Part shown: positions 9,307 to 17,841 of the stretch, one piece after another | Layout of the letters: each line of letters opens with the position of its first letter | How positions within the stretch are numbered: position 1 is the stretch's first letter | DNA from: Microcella frigidaquae | GTDB taxonomy: Bacteria; Actinomycetota; Actinomycetes; Actinomycetales; Microbacteriaceae | Assembly: GCF_014200395.1 (NCBI RefSeq) | Contig: NZ_JACHBS010000001.1 | Location: 1,178,001 to 1,242,000, forward strand | Direction of reading: 5' to 3' | Length of the DNA: 64,000 nucleotides | Notes under the pieces: generated by a model | What the model was told of the DNA's origin: nothing | The model's database searches: none | The model's input: only the letters and a program-made list of their open reading frames with translations | Program-made: the position numbers and the translations under genes

Positions 9307-9807
9307 TCAGCGTACGCGGCGGGGCTGAATGCCGATCGAGGGTGTCGCGGCCGCGCGATACATGCCGATGTGCGGGATGCCCGCCTCGAGGTACTCGTCG
9401 CCATAGGCCTCGAACCCGACGCCGGCGTACAGCGGCTGCGCGTAGACCTGCGCGTGGAGCGCGAGCGGCTCATGACCGTGCTGCTCGACGACGTGCGCGA
9501 GCAGGCGGCGCGCGAGACCCTCGCCGCGGCGGTCGGCGCGGGTGACGACGCGGCCGATCAGGGTGCGGGCATCCCGATTGCCCGGCTGCGGGGTGTCGTC
9601 GACGACGACGCGCAGATAGGTCGCGGGGCCGTGCTCGTCGGCGATCCACCAGTGCTCGGTGGTCGCCTCGCGGTCTCGGGCGTCGAGCTCGGGCTCGTCG
9701 ATGCGCTGCTCGAGGAAGAAGATCTCGGTGCGCAGGGCGGCGATGTCGAAGAACTCGTCGAGAGTCAGGTCGCTCCAGGTTCGGCGCACCGGGGAAGAGT
9801 CGACCAC
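9307..9807 (-). CDS. GNAT acetyltransferase, ElaA type
   Basis: 166 residues matching the ElaA branch of GNAT enzymes: WSDLTLDEFFDIAALRTEIFFLEQ at the N-terminus, and an acetyl-CoA loop around RVVTRADRRGEGLARRLL. It transfers acetyl groups from acetyl-CoA; its substrate is unknown. The GTG at 9807 has TAAACT ending 7 bases upstream, so the mRNA is probably leaderless. Confidence 0.85.
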   Translation of the reverse strand: MVDSSPVRRTWSDLTLDEFFDIAALRTEIFFLEQRIDEPELDARDREATTEHWWIADEHGPATYLRVVVDDTPQPGNRDARTLIGRVVTRADRRGEGLARRLLAHVVEQHGHEPLALHAQVYAQPLYAGVGFEAYGDEYLEAGIPHIGMYRAAATPSIGIQPRRVR

Positions 9808-9864
9808 GTTTGCGAGTTTAATGGGGGGAGGATCAACCGCTCGCGGGCGGGGAGAAGAGGAACG

Positions 9865-10296
9865 ATGGGCCACAACCCGGCAGCCGACGACAAGACCTAC
9901 GCGGTGCAGAAGACCGAGGAGCAGTGGCGCGCCGAGCTCGGCGAGGAGCGCTACCAGGTGCTGCGCCAGGCGGGCACCGAGCGCGCCTGGACGGGCGAGC
10001 TGCTCGACGAGAGCCGTGCCGGCCTCTACACCTGCGGCGCGTGCGGCGCCGAGCTCTTCCAGGCGGGCACCAAGTTCGACTCGGGGTGCGGCTGGCCGAG
10101 CTTCTACGAGTCGGTGCGGCCGGAGGCGGTCGAGCTGCTCGAGGACACCTCGCTCGGCATGGTGCGCACCGAGGTGCGCTGCGCCACCTGCGGCTCGCAC
10201 CTGGGCCACGTCTTCCCCGACGGCTTCGGCACGCCCACCGGCGACCGCTACTGCATGAACTCGCTGGCGCTGAACTTCACTCCCGAGAGCGAGTAG
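9865..10296 (+). CDS. msrB: Peptide-methionine (R)-S-oxide reductase
   Basis: 143 residues, cytosolic. MsrB reduces the R form of methionine sulfoxide in proteins. Zinc is bound by two CxxC pairs (CGACG near residue 53 and CATCG near residue 111). The catalytic cysteine is in RYCMNSLALNF near the C-terminus, and the GCGWPSF motif is present. A GGGGAGAAGAGG ribosome site lies before the ATG. Its 3' end overlaps the convergent transporter gene by 20 bases. Confidence 0.96.
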   Translation: MGHNPAADDKTYAVQKTEEQWRAELGEERYQVLRQAGTERAWTGELLDESRAGLYTCGACGAELFQAGTKFDSGCGWPSFYESVRPEAVELLEDTSLGMVRTEVRCATCGSHLGHVFPDGFGTPTGDRYCMNSLALNFTPESE

Positions 10297-11284
10297 CACC
10301 GCCCGGGCGCGGACCCGCGGCACGCCGCGGCAGCGCCGCGATCGTCACCCCGGCGAGCGTGAGCGTCACGGCGAGCGCGGTCGAGCCCGTCGTGGGCACC
10401 CCGATCGGGGCCACGAGGTCGTAGAGCAGCGCCCCGGCCAGCTGCCCGGCGACGAGGCTCAGCCCGAGCACGAGCACGCCGATGCGCGCCACCGTCACCG
10501 TCTGGATAGCGATGAAGATCGCGCCGACCGCGCCGCCCAGGTAGAGCCACGGCTCGCTCGGCGGCGTCGCGGGCAGGCCGACGATGAGCAGGTGCGCCCC
10601 GGTCGCCACGACGAGGGCCGCCGTGCCGATCGCGAAGTTGAGGGTGGTGGCGGCGAGTGCCGAGTCGGCGTCGCGGCGCACCCGGCCGTTCACGGCCTGC
10701 TGCAGACCGATCGCGAGACCGGCGACGAGGGGCAGGATGATCGCCGCGACCGGCACGTCGGTCGCGAGCCGCGGCCCCACCGCGACGGCGACCGCGCTGA
10801 GCGTGAGCACTGCCCCGAGCACGCGCTGGGCCGTCACGGGCGTGCGCCCCATGCCCGCGAACCCGGTGGCGTCGGCGATCATGCCGCTGACGGTCTGCCC
10901 GGTGACTGACGCGATGGTGAAGATCGCGACGCCCAGGATGCCCGCCACCAGCCCCTGCGAGAGCACCAGCACGGCGCCCCCGAGCCCGCCGAGGAGCAGC
11001 CACCACGGCAGTCGCCCGGCCCGCACCTCGGTGCGGAGGGCGCGGAGGCCGCGCTGCCCGCGCGGCGACACGGCGAGCACGGCCATGAGCAGCAGCCAGC
11101 CGCTGCCGAACGAGATGAGCGCGGCGGTGAATCCGTCGTCGAGGCGCTGCCCGAGCTCGCCGTTGACGCGATGCTGGGTGGCGACGAGCACGCCGGCGCC
11201 GATGGTCGCAGCGATCGCGGCGGCGGTCACCAGGCGCGGGTGCCGGGCCGGCTCCGAGGGGTTGACGGGCATCGGGTCAGTCAT
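10277..11284 (-). CDS. DMT-superfamily transporter (DUF606/YdcZ-like)
   Basis: 335 residues with about ten membrane helices arranged as two repeated halves, each of the YdcZ/DUF606 kind (GAGVLVATQHRVNGELGQRL and GLAIGLQQAVNGRVRRD mark the two halves). The substrate is unknown. The ATG at 11284 overlaps the stop of the upstream cation transporter (ATGA), so the two genes form an operon. Confidence 0.85.
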   Translation of the reverse strand: MTDPMPVNPSEPARHPRLVTAAAIAATIGAGVLVATQHRVNGELGQRLDDGFTAALISFGSGWLLLMAVLAVSPRGQRGLRALRTEVRAGRLPWWLLLGGLGGAVLVLSQGLVAGILGVAIFTIASVTGQTVSGMIADATGFAGMGRTPVTAQRVLGAVLTLSAVAVAVGPRLATDVPVAAIILPLVAGLAIGLQQAVNGRVRRDADSALAATTLNFAIGTAALVVATGAHLLIVGLPATPPSEPWLYLGGAVGAIFIAIQTVTVARIGVLVLGLSLVAGQLAGALLYDLVAPIGVPTTGSTALAVTLTLAGVTIAALPRRAAGPRPGGATRSRE

Positions 11285-11969
11285 CGTCGAGGTCCTCCCC
11301 CGCGAGCGCGCGGGCCGCGAGGCTCTCCTCGCCCGCAAGTCGCCAGACGAGGAGCGCGGCGCGCCCGTTGAGCACGATGATGAGAACGCCGAGCACGATG
11401 TCGGGCCAGCCGGTGCCGACGAGGAGCGTCAGGAACCCCATCGCGATGATGGCGAGGTTGATGATCACGTCGTTACGGGCCGCGTACCAGGCGGCGCCCA
11501 CCATCGAGCCTCCGGCGGCGCGGATGCGAGCCAGGAGCAGCGCGCACACCAGGTTGACCAGCGCGGCCCCGGCGGCCGCGAGCACGAGTGGTGCCACCGC
11601 GGGCGCCTCGGGGTCGCCGACCTTCAGCACGACCTGCACGACGACGGCGGCCGCCGGCAGCAGGATCACCAGGGCCAGCACCCGCCCGACCCGCGCCCGC
11701 GCGGCGAGCGACCAGCCGAGCGCGAGCGCGATCAGCAGGTTGACCGCCGTGTCCTCGAGGAAGTCGACGCTGTCGGCGAGCAGCGCGACGGAGCCGATGG
11801 CGAGCGCCACCGCGACCTCGACGACGAAGTAGGCGGCGTTGATCGCGGCGACGACGAGAACGGTTCGCCGCAGTGCCGTGGTCGCGCCGGCCTGCGCCGC
11901 AGCGGGCGTCCCAGAACCGAACTGCGTCGAGCCGGACCGCTCAGGGGTTGAGTCCATCGGCATCAGCAT
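11277..11969 (-). CDS. Short cation diffusion facilitator (CDF) transporter
   Basis: 230 residues with six predicted membrane helices and no cytoplasmic C-terminal domain, so it is shorter than the usual ~300-residue CDF. The membrane metal-site motifs are recognisable: ADSVDFLED in helix 2 and ARNDVIINL in helix 5. It probably exports a divalent metal by proton antiport; the metal is not predictable. Three in-frame ATGs (11969, 11963, 11957) are close together; I use the first. It is the first gene of a two-gene operon with the DMT transporter. Confidence 0.82.
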   Translation of the reverse strand: MLMPMDSTPERSGSTQFGSGTPAAAQAGATTALRRTVLVVAAINAAYFVVEVAVALAIGSVALLADSVDFLEDTAVNLLIALALGWSLAARARVGRVLALVILLPAAAVVVQVVLKVGDPEAPAVAPLVLAAAGAALVNLVCALLLARIRAAGGSMVGAAWYAARNDVIINLAIIAMGFLTLLVGTGWPDIVLGVLIIVLNGRAALLVWRLAGEESLAARALAGEDLDDD

Positions 11970-12106
11970 CCCACGCCGCGCAGGGGTGATCTCCACTGCA
12001 GATGGCCGTTCAACACGGTCGCCGCCCAGCCCGGACCCAACCCCTCGCACGGTTAGCGGCTGGTACGCGTCAAGGGTAGCGCCGCGACATTCGAGCGAAA
12101 CAGTTG

Positions 12107-12385
12107 TCAATCGTCGGGTCGTGATCTCCAGAACTCGCTCGCAGCCAGCAAGAGAGTGCCGATTGCACCTATAGCGAGTACTGCGATACCAAGCCCAACT
12201 CCCCAACCGCGGGCTGAGTCCCATGGCGGCGCAAGAACGCCCCAAACGAGCAACGGCGAGGCCACCAGAGCGGTCAACCACGAGTAGATGGAAATGACTG
12301 CAAGAGTTCGAACGGCTCTCGTCGTCCTGTTCTGGGCCTCTACTTGGGCCTTCAGGAGTTTCACGATCTCATCGGAGAGCTCCAA
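12107..12385 (-). CDS. Small hypothetical membrane protein
   Basis: 92 residues with two predicted membrane helices (~28-50 and ~62-82) after an amphipathic N-terminus (MELSDEIVKLLKAQVEAQN). No family is recognised. It starts at TTG, supported by an AGAAGGGAG ribosome site 7 bases upstream. The local base composition is visibly less GC-rich than the flanking genes, as in the neighbouring NERD gene, so it may have come in with it. Confidence 0.65.
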   Translation of the reverse strand: MELSDEIVKLLKAQVEAQNRTTRAVRTLAVISIYSWLTALVASPLLVWGVLAPPWDSARGWGVGLGIAVLAIGAIGTLLLAASEFWRSRPDD

Positions 12386-12745
12386 TTTTGACTCCCTTCT
12401 GGTTTCTAGGGACAGCGGGCTTGGTGTGAACTCAACCGATCACGAGTCCGGTGAAGTCACCTAACCGTTGCACGGTCCACGCTCAACGATTGCAGGATCC
12501 CGAGGGTCTCTGGAGCCATTGCGCAAGAACGGTCGAGCGACTTGCTGTGCATCAGCGCCCAGTTGGCGGTCGCCATCGGCGAGAGAGCCGCTAATGGTCA
12601 CGATGGCGCTCACTGGATACCGCAACATTCGAGCCGGTCTAGTCATAGACTCGGCGGCGTGCCGCGCGGAACGGGATTCTCATGAGGCAGCATTCAGCAG
12701 GCACATGGCTGATATGTAGAGAGCCGCTCTCTAAACCCTCCCAAA
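12386..12745. other. 360-base stretch without a convincing gene
   Basis: Open frames exist on both strands here (for example 12461-12646 minus and 12468-12719 plus), but none has a family match, a good start site or the GC-rich third-position pattern. It may hold degraded genes of the adjacent low-GC patch. A 17-base perfect inverted repeat at 12717-12733 lies just past the NERD gene stop. Confidence 0.4.
12717..12733 (-). terminator. Inverted repeat after the NERD gene
   Basis: TAGAGAGC, one base, GCTCTCTA: a perfect 8-bp arm hairpin starting 12 bases past the stop codon of the NERD-domain gene. It is a likely transcription terminator, though no long U-run follows. Confidence 0.5.
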
Positions 12746-14164
12746 CTAGTCGATCACGTCGATTTGCGCGGTGTCTCTCACCTCGACTTGAGGCCGACCA
12801 TCACCCTCGTACACGCTGAACTCTCCGCGGACCTCGAGCGTCCTGTCGAGGTACTCGGTTCGTGCCGTCTCTTCAGTGATGTACTCGCTCGAGGGGATGT
12901 AGATCTTGAATCCTTCCCCTTCTGCTTCCTCGATGAAGACCTGCTCACCGTTCGAATAGACGTTGGTAGCGAAGAAGCTGACGCAGACGTTCTCAAGAGA
13001 TTCCACTCCGTCGGCCTCGTTGGCTGTGACAAAACTGGCCATTTCGGCGGCCTCGACACATTCACTCCCGGCGCGCTGATCTGAAAGGGTCTGACTCTCC
13101 GAGTTCGACGAATTGGAGATTGCCCAGACGGCTGTCGCGATGAGGGCAGAAACTGCAAGAAGACCAGCACCGACGATTAGTGGGCGACTCACTCCGCTGG
13201 GCACCGTTACTGCGGCATTGGCCCGCAACCTTGCTGACTCCGCAGCGACTTCCAGCTCTCGTTGCTTCGTGCGCTCGCGCTCGATCTCGAGTGCGAGCTG
13301 CATTCGTTCTGTCTCCAACTTCTGGGTCAGCCTTGCCACCCGCTCGCTCGCGAGCCTCTCAGTCTCCCGGAGCGACTCAAGTTCCGCTGCGAGATCGCGC
13401 AACTCGGAGACACCAGTACCAGCCCGGATCTTTTCCTCCAATTCCGTCACGCGGGTCTGCAAGTCAACAAGCCCGGTCGCCTGCTTGGAGGCCTCCTGGC
13501 TGACTTCGCCCACCTCTCGAGCCTTCTGCAGGCTCATGGCCGAAAGTGGGCTGAGATCCCGGAGCTCAGATACTTCGAAGAACGGAAGAACGGCATCGAG
13601 ATCAAGAGCAGCCTCTAGACCTCGGGTGTTGATGAGGTCGTGCAGAACGTTCAAGTAGTCATCCGAATTGGCTATCCAGAAGTACCGCTGAAGTTGACCA
13701 GGTACCTTCCCGACAATCTGCGCGCCGCCGTGAAAGAGAACGCAACCGTAGACCGGGACCTCCACGCCAACGCGATCAACAAGGATGTCCTTCACCAGGC
13801 TGCTCTGGCGATGTAGCTGCTGACATGGGTTGACGCTCTTGCCACCCTTGACCTCGAACGACTTGCCGCTCCTGTCGGTCGCCATCCAACGGCCCCTACG
13901 GAACTCACCAGAGTCTCGTGGCAGGTACACCGTTGCATCTTCAGAGATGTTCTTGAAGTCAATGACCACCACGCAATGAGGAAGCACAAGAAGGACGTCG
14001 GGTTGAAGGCGCGGGGTCTCTCGTGCACGGGGATGACCAAGCAGGACGCCATCCAGGTTCTGCTGCTCAAACATCGCGGAGACACCCGCCGCGAACTTCC
14101 GGAAGAAACTCAGTTCGTACGGAGCAGAGGCCTGCCGAGAGCCTTGGAATACACGGAGTCCCAT
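12746..14164 (-). CDS. NERD-domain (nuclease-related) single-span membrane protein
   Basis: 472 residues. The N-terminal NERD domain (~18-150) carries restriction-endonuclease-like residues: Asp56 in LQPDV and Asp69-Phe-Lys71 in VVVIDFKN. Then come a middle region (~150-215), a coiled coil (~225-320, rich in Glu/Arg/Leu), one membrane helix (~331-352) and an exposed C-terminal domain (~365-472) that looks like a small beta-barrel or OB-type fold. NERD domains are predicted to process DNA, but few have been tested. Base composition is less GC-rich than neighbours and a tRNA-Thr lies directly upstream, which suggests acquisition by transfer. Confidence 0.8.
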   Translation of the reverse strand: MGLRVFQGSRQASAPYELSFFRKFAAGVSAMFEQQNLDGVLLGHPRARETPRLQPDVLLVLPHCVVVIDFKNISEDATVYLPRDSGEFRRGRWMATDRSGKSFEVKGGKSVNPCQQLHRQSSLVKDILVDRVGVEVPVYGCVLFHGGAQIVGKVPGQLQRYFWIANSDDYLNVLHDLINTRGLEAALDLDAVLPFFEVSELRDLSPLSAMSLQKAREVGEVSQEASKQATGLVDLQTRVTELEEKIRAGTGVSELRDLAAELESLRETERLASERVARLTQKLETERMQLALEIERERTKQRELEVAAESARLRANAAVTVPSGVSRPLIVGAGLLAVSALIATAVWAISNSSNSESQTLSDQRAGSECVEAAEMASFVTANEADGVESLENVCVSFFATNVYSNGEQVFIEEAEGEGFKIYIPSSEYITEETARTEYLDRTLEVRGEFSVYEGDGRPQVEVRDTAQIDVID

Positions 14165-14213
14165 GTTGAGGACGCTACAGGTGAGCGCGTCAACTTTGTA
14201 GAAGGGGAATCGG

Positions 14214-14286
14214 AGCCGCCTAAGGGAATCGAACCCTTGACCTATTCATTACGAGTGAATCGCTCTGCCGACTGAGCTAAGGCGGC
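14214..14286 (-). tRNA. tRNA-Thr (anticodon CGT)
   Basis: 73 bases without CCA. The 7-bp acceptor stem GCCGCCT/AGGCGGC, D-arm TAGCTCAGTCGGCAGAGC, anticodon loop with CGT, and T-arm with GGTTCGATTCC are all intact. Discriminator base U. It flanks the low-GC NERD patch. Confidence 0.96.
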
Positions 14287-14375
14287 GCGCGCGGCGAGCC
14301 GCGGCACGGTGTGAAAGCTTAGCCGATTCCGCCTGTGTGCGCCGACGCGTCCTGTGCTGTCCGAAGACGCGAGAG

Positions 14376-15986
14376 TCAGCCCTGACAGACGAGCCCATCG
14401 ACGGGCACGGTGCCCGAGATGAAGTACGCGTCGACCGCGTCGACGATGCACGGGTCGCCCTCGTCGTAGGCGATGTGTCCCTCGCCCACGTAGGTCAGCA
14501 GCACGCCGCTCTCGAGTTGCTCGGCCAGGGCCTCCGCCCACTGATACGGCGTCGCCGGGTCGCCCGTCGTGCCGACGACGAGAATCGGCGCGGCGCCCGT
14601 GCCGCTCACCGGGCCGAGCTCGCCCTCGAACTGGTACGGCCAGTTGGCGCACAGCACGTCACCGAGCGGCGAGGGGTCGGCCGTGGTCGGCGCGACGGCA
14701 CGGATCTGCTCGTTCTGCTCGGCGATCACCGCACGGTCGGTCTCGACCGGGTAGTCGAGGCAGTTGATGGCGATGAAGGCCTCGAGGGAGTTGTCGATGT
14801 ACTCGCCGTTCTCGCGCCCGTAGTAGAAGTCGGCCAGCAGGAAGCCCGTGTCGACGATGCCCGTCCGCAGCTCGGTGAACATCTGGCTGAGGAAGGACCA
14901 GGAGCCCTCGTCGTACAGGGCCGTGGCGATGGCGATGTCGAGCACGGCGCCGTCGAAGAACCGTCCGTCGTCAGCGGGGATCGGGTCGGCATCGAGCCGG
15001 TCGTACAGCGCGCGGACCAGTACGAGGCTCTCGTCGACCGAGCCGGGGAAGGGGCAGGCATCGGTCTCGGGGCACGCCTCGAGGTAGGCGCGCAGCGCGT
15101 TCTCGAAACCCTCCGACTGCGCGAGCACGACCTCGAAGGTGGTCGTCGTCGGGTCGGTCGCTCCGTCGAGCACGAGCCGCCCGACCTTCTCGGGGAACCG
15201 GTCGGCGTAGCGCGCGCCGATGTCGGTGCCGTAGGAGTATCCGAGGTAGTTCAGCTGGGCATCCCCCACGATCGCCCGCAGCATGTCGAGATCGCGCACG
15301 GTGCTGTTCGTGTCGACGAACTCGAGCAGCGGGCCTGTGTTCTCGGCGCAGGCCTCGGCAAAGGCGATGGAGCTCTCGGTGACCTCGGCCTCCCACTCCG
15401 GCGTGCCGAACTCCGCCTCGGGGATGCCGAAGATGAACTGGTCGAGATCGGCGGGGTCGGTGTAGCAGGCGACCGCGCTCGAGCGGCCGACGCCACGAGG
15501 GTCCCACCCGACGATGTCGAACTCGCGCTGCAGGTCGGCGCTGACCGCGAAGTCGACGCTGTCGCGCACGAAGTCGACGCCCGACGCGCCGGGGCCTCCG
15601 GGGTTGATGAACAGCGAGCCCTGCGACTGTCCCCCCGTCGCCGGGTGCCGCACGAGGGCCAGATCGATGTCGTCGCCCGCGCCGGGGTTCTCCCAGTCCA
15701 GCGGGGCCGTGGCCGTCGCGCACTGCGCACCCCCGCCGCAGTCCGTCCAGGTGAGCACCTGCGTGTAGTACGGCCGCAGCTCCTCGGCGACCTCCTCGCC
15801 GGTGGGGGTCGAGGTCTCGCCGCCGTTCACCAGGCCCTGCAGCCACGCCGGCACGCACGCGCTGAGCAGCAGGGCGGGCACGAGCACGAGCGCGGCGAGG
15901 GCAGCGGCCCGGCGGCCGGGCGCCACGCGGCAGCGCGAGGGACGGCGCGAGGGACGAAGGGCGGTGGGTCGGTCGGCTCCGGTCAC
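14376..15986 (-). CDS. Exported alpha/beta-hydrolase lipoprotein (tripeptidyl aminopeptidase-like)
   Basis: 536 residues. Lipoprotein signal with lipobox LLSAC (Cys44). The alpha/beta-hydrolase core has the oxyanion motif NPGGPGASG, the nucleophile elbow GYSYG, an acid in the C-terminal TAP-like domain (VVGTTGDPATPY) and a late catalytic His in GEGHIAY. This is the layout of the SlpD/SlpE/TAP secreted peptidases of actinobacteria. It probably removes short peptides from protein N-termini outside the cell. The GTG at 15986 has TAGGCT ending 7 bases upstream. The stop of holB overlaps its start by 4 bases. Confidence 0.9.
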   Translation of the reverse strand: MTGADRPTALRPSRRPSRCRVAPGRRAAALAALVLVPALLLSACVPAWLQGLVNGGETSTPTGEEVAEELRPYYTQVLTWTDCGGGAQCATATAPLDWENPGAGDDIDLALVRHPATGGQSQGSLFINPGGPGASGVDFVRDSVDFAVSADLQREFDIVGWDPRGVGRSSAVACYTDPADLDQFIFGIPEAEFGTPEWEAEVTESSIAFAEACAENTGPLLEFVDTNSTVRDLDMLRAIVGDAQLNYLGYSYGTDIGARYADRFPEKVGRLVLDGATDPTTTTFEVVLAQSEGFENALRAYLEACPETDACPFPGSVDESLVLVRALYDRLDADPIPADDGRFFDGAVLDIAIATALYDEGSWSFLSQMFTELRTGIVDTGFLLADFYYGRENGEYIDNSLEAFIAINCLDYPVETDRAVIAEQNEQIRAVAPTTADPSPLGDVLCANWPYQFEGELGPVSGTGAAPILVVGTTGDPATPYQWAEALAEQLESGVLLTYVGEGHIAYDEGDPCIVDAVDAYFISGTVPVDGLVCQG

Positions 15987-17161
15987 GGGGCAGAGCCTAG
16001 CGCCGGCACCCTTCCCGCCGCCGTGATGAGCATCGCCTCGAGGGCCAGCTGCGGGGGCGTGTTGCCCTCGATGCGACGGCGGGCGACGGCGATCGCGTCG
16101 AGCGCCGCGAGCGAGCGCTCGGCGCTGCCGGCGCGGGACGCGAGCTCGAGGTCGCCGCGCACCGCCTCGTTGACCAGTTCGAGCCCGGAGCCGAGCTGCA
16201 GCATCAGCAGGTCGCGGTAGAGCGACATGAGGTCGACGAGCACGCGGTCGATGCCGTCGCGCACCGAGCGGGTCGCCCGGCGCTTCTGGTCGTCCTCCAG
16301 CGCTCGGAGGCTCGCGCGCAGCGCGGGCGGCACCGTCGCGCCCGGCTCGAGCCCCAGCGAGCGGAGGGCGGCGCTGCGCTCCTCCTCGTCGCGCTCGGCG
16401 GTCAGAGCCTTGGCGTCCTCGGTGGCGATCGCGACCAGTTGCTCGGCCGCGGCGACGGCACCGCTGACGCTCTGCACGCCGAGGGCGAGCTGCAGGGTGC
16501 GGGCGCGGCGCTCGCGCGCTTCGGGGTCGGTCGCCAGGCGCAGCGCCATGCCGATGTGCGTCTGCGCCTCACGGGCGGCGCGCTCGGCGAGCGCCGGCTC
16601 GATGCCGTCACGGCGCACGAGCAGCTCGGCGACCTCGGCGACGCTCGGCACGCGCAGCCGCACGACGCGCACGCGCGAGCGGATCGTCGGGATCAGATCG
16701 GCGGCGCTCGGTGCGCACAGCACCCAGACCGTGCGCGGCGGCGGCTCCTCCAGCGCCTTCAGCAGCACGTTCGACGTGCGCTCGGTCATGCGGTCGGCAT
16801 CCTCGATGATGATGACGCGGTACGGGGCGATGCTCGGCGAGAACTGGCTCTGCGCGACGAGCTGCCGCACCTCCTCGATCGTGATGACGACCCGGTCGGT
16901 CGCGAGAACGGCGAGGTCGGGATGCGTGCGGGCCGCGACCTGCGCCGCGGTGCGCGCAGCCGCTGCGTGGTCGCCATCGGGCCCGCTGGAGGATCCCTGC
17001 AGCAGCGCGGTGGCGAAGGCGAACGCGAGGTTCGAGCGGCCCGAGCCGGGCGGGCCCGTGATCAGCCAGGAGTGGGTCATCGCCTCGGGGTCCGCAGCAG
17101 CATCCCGCAGCGCCGCGATGGCGGCCTCCTGGCCGGTCAGCTCCTCCCAGGCGGTCGTCAT
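15983..17161 (-). CDS. holB: DNA polymerase III subunit delta'
   Basis: 392 residues, part of the clamp-loader complex that opens the sliding clamp. The AAA+ core has the Walker A-like GPPGSGRSN (Arg in place of Lys, as in non-hydrolysing delta' subunits), IIEDADRMTERTSNVLLK as Walker B region, and the SRC-equivalent TIRSRVRVV. The four cysteines of the usual zinc module after Walker A are absent. The tmk gene ends 9 bases upstream, the usual tmk-holB order. The ATG at 17161 has TAGGGT ending 6 bases upstream, a possible internal leaderless promoter. Confidence 0.93.
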   Translation of the reverse strand: MTTAWEELTGQEAAIAALRDAAADPEAMTHSWLITGPPGSGRSNLAFAFATALLQGSSSGPDGDHAAAARTAAQVAARTHPDLAVLATDRVVITIEEVRQLVAQSQFSPSIAPYRVIIIEDADRMTERTSNVLLKALEEPPPRTVWVLCAPSAADLIPTIRSRVRVVRLRVPSVAEVAELLVRRDGIEPALAERAAREAQTHIGMALRLATDPEARERRARTLQLALGVQSVSGAVAAAEQLVAIATEDAKALTAERDEEERSAALRSLGLEPGATVPPALRASLRALEDDQKRRATRSVRDGIDRVLVDLMSLYRDLLMLQLGSGLELVNEAVRGDLELASRAGSAERSLAALDAIAVARRRIEGNTPPQLALEAMLITAAGRVPALGSAP

Positions 17162-17170
17162 GCGGCCACC

Positions 17171-17803
17171 CTAACCGAGCAGGGCCGACACCCGGTCGCG
17201 GATGCTCGCCTGCAGCTCGTCGACCGGCCGGCTCGCCTCGAGCACGAGGAACCGCGCGGGCTCGGCGTCGGCCAGAGCGCGGTAGGCGTCGCGCACGCGC
17301 TCGTGGAACTCGCTCTGCTCGGCCTCGAGACGGTCGTACCGCGTGCGGCTGGAGTCGAGCCGTGCACGCCCGACCGCGGGGTCGAGGTCGAGCAGCACGG
17401 TGAGGTCGGGCAGCAGACCTTCGGTGGCCCATAGCGAGATGTCGCGCACCTCCCCGGGCTCGAGCACGCGGCCCGCGCCCTGGTAGGCGACGGAGGAGTC
17501 GAGGTAGCGGTCTTGCAGCACGACCTCGCCGCGCGCGAGCGCGGGGCGCACGAGCGTGGCGATGTGGTGCGCGCGGTCGGCGGCGTAGAGCAGGGCTTCA
17601 GCGCGCGGGGCGATGTAGCCGCGGCGGTGCAGGATGATCTCGCGCAGCTCGACCCCGAGGTCGGTACCGCCCGGTTCGCGCGTCTGCACGACCGTGCGGC
17701 CGCGCTCCTGCAGCCAGGCGGCGAGCGCCGCCATCTGCGTGGTCTTGCCCGAGCCGTCACCACCCTCGAGGGTGATGAACAGGCCGGGCGACGCCGCACT
17801 CAC
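17171..17803 (-). CDS. tmk: Thymidylate kinase
   Basis: 210 residues, standard length. Phosphorylates dTMP to dTDP with ATP. P-loop GGDGSGKTTQ near residue 15; the DRX motif is DRYLDSSVAYQG; the lid region is RLDSSRTRYDRLE. The GTG start has AAGGAG upstream. It sits between topA and holB, probably in one transcript. Confidence 0.96.
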   Translation of the reverse strand: MSAASPGLFITLEGGDGSGKTTQMAALAAWLQERGRTVVQTREPGGTDLGVELREIILHRRGYIAPRAEALLYAADRAHHIATLVRPALARGEVVLQDRYLDSSVAYQGAGRVLEPGEVRDISLWATEGLLPDLTVLLDLDPAVGRARLDSSRTRYDRLEAEQSEFHERVRDAYRALADAEPARFLVLEASRPVDELQASIRDRVSALLG

Positions 17804-17841
17804 GCCACTCCTTCCGCGTCGCCGCTCATCGGTCGTCGCCC

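Noticed and set aside
12060..14286. Attachment-site direct repeat expected if the NERD patch integrated at tRNA-Thr
   Set aside because: Only an 8-base match to the tRNA (GTCAAGGG) is seen near 12070, which is not enough for an att site; there is no integrase gene in the patch.
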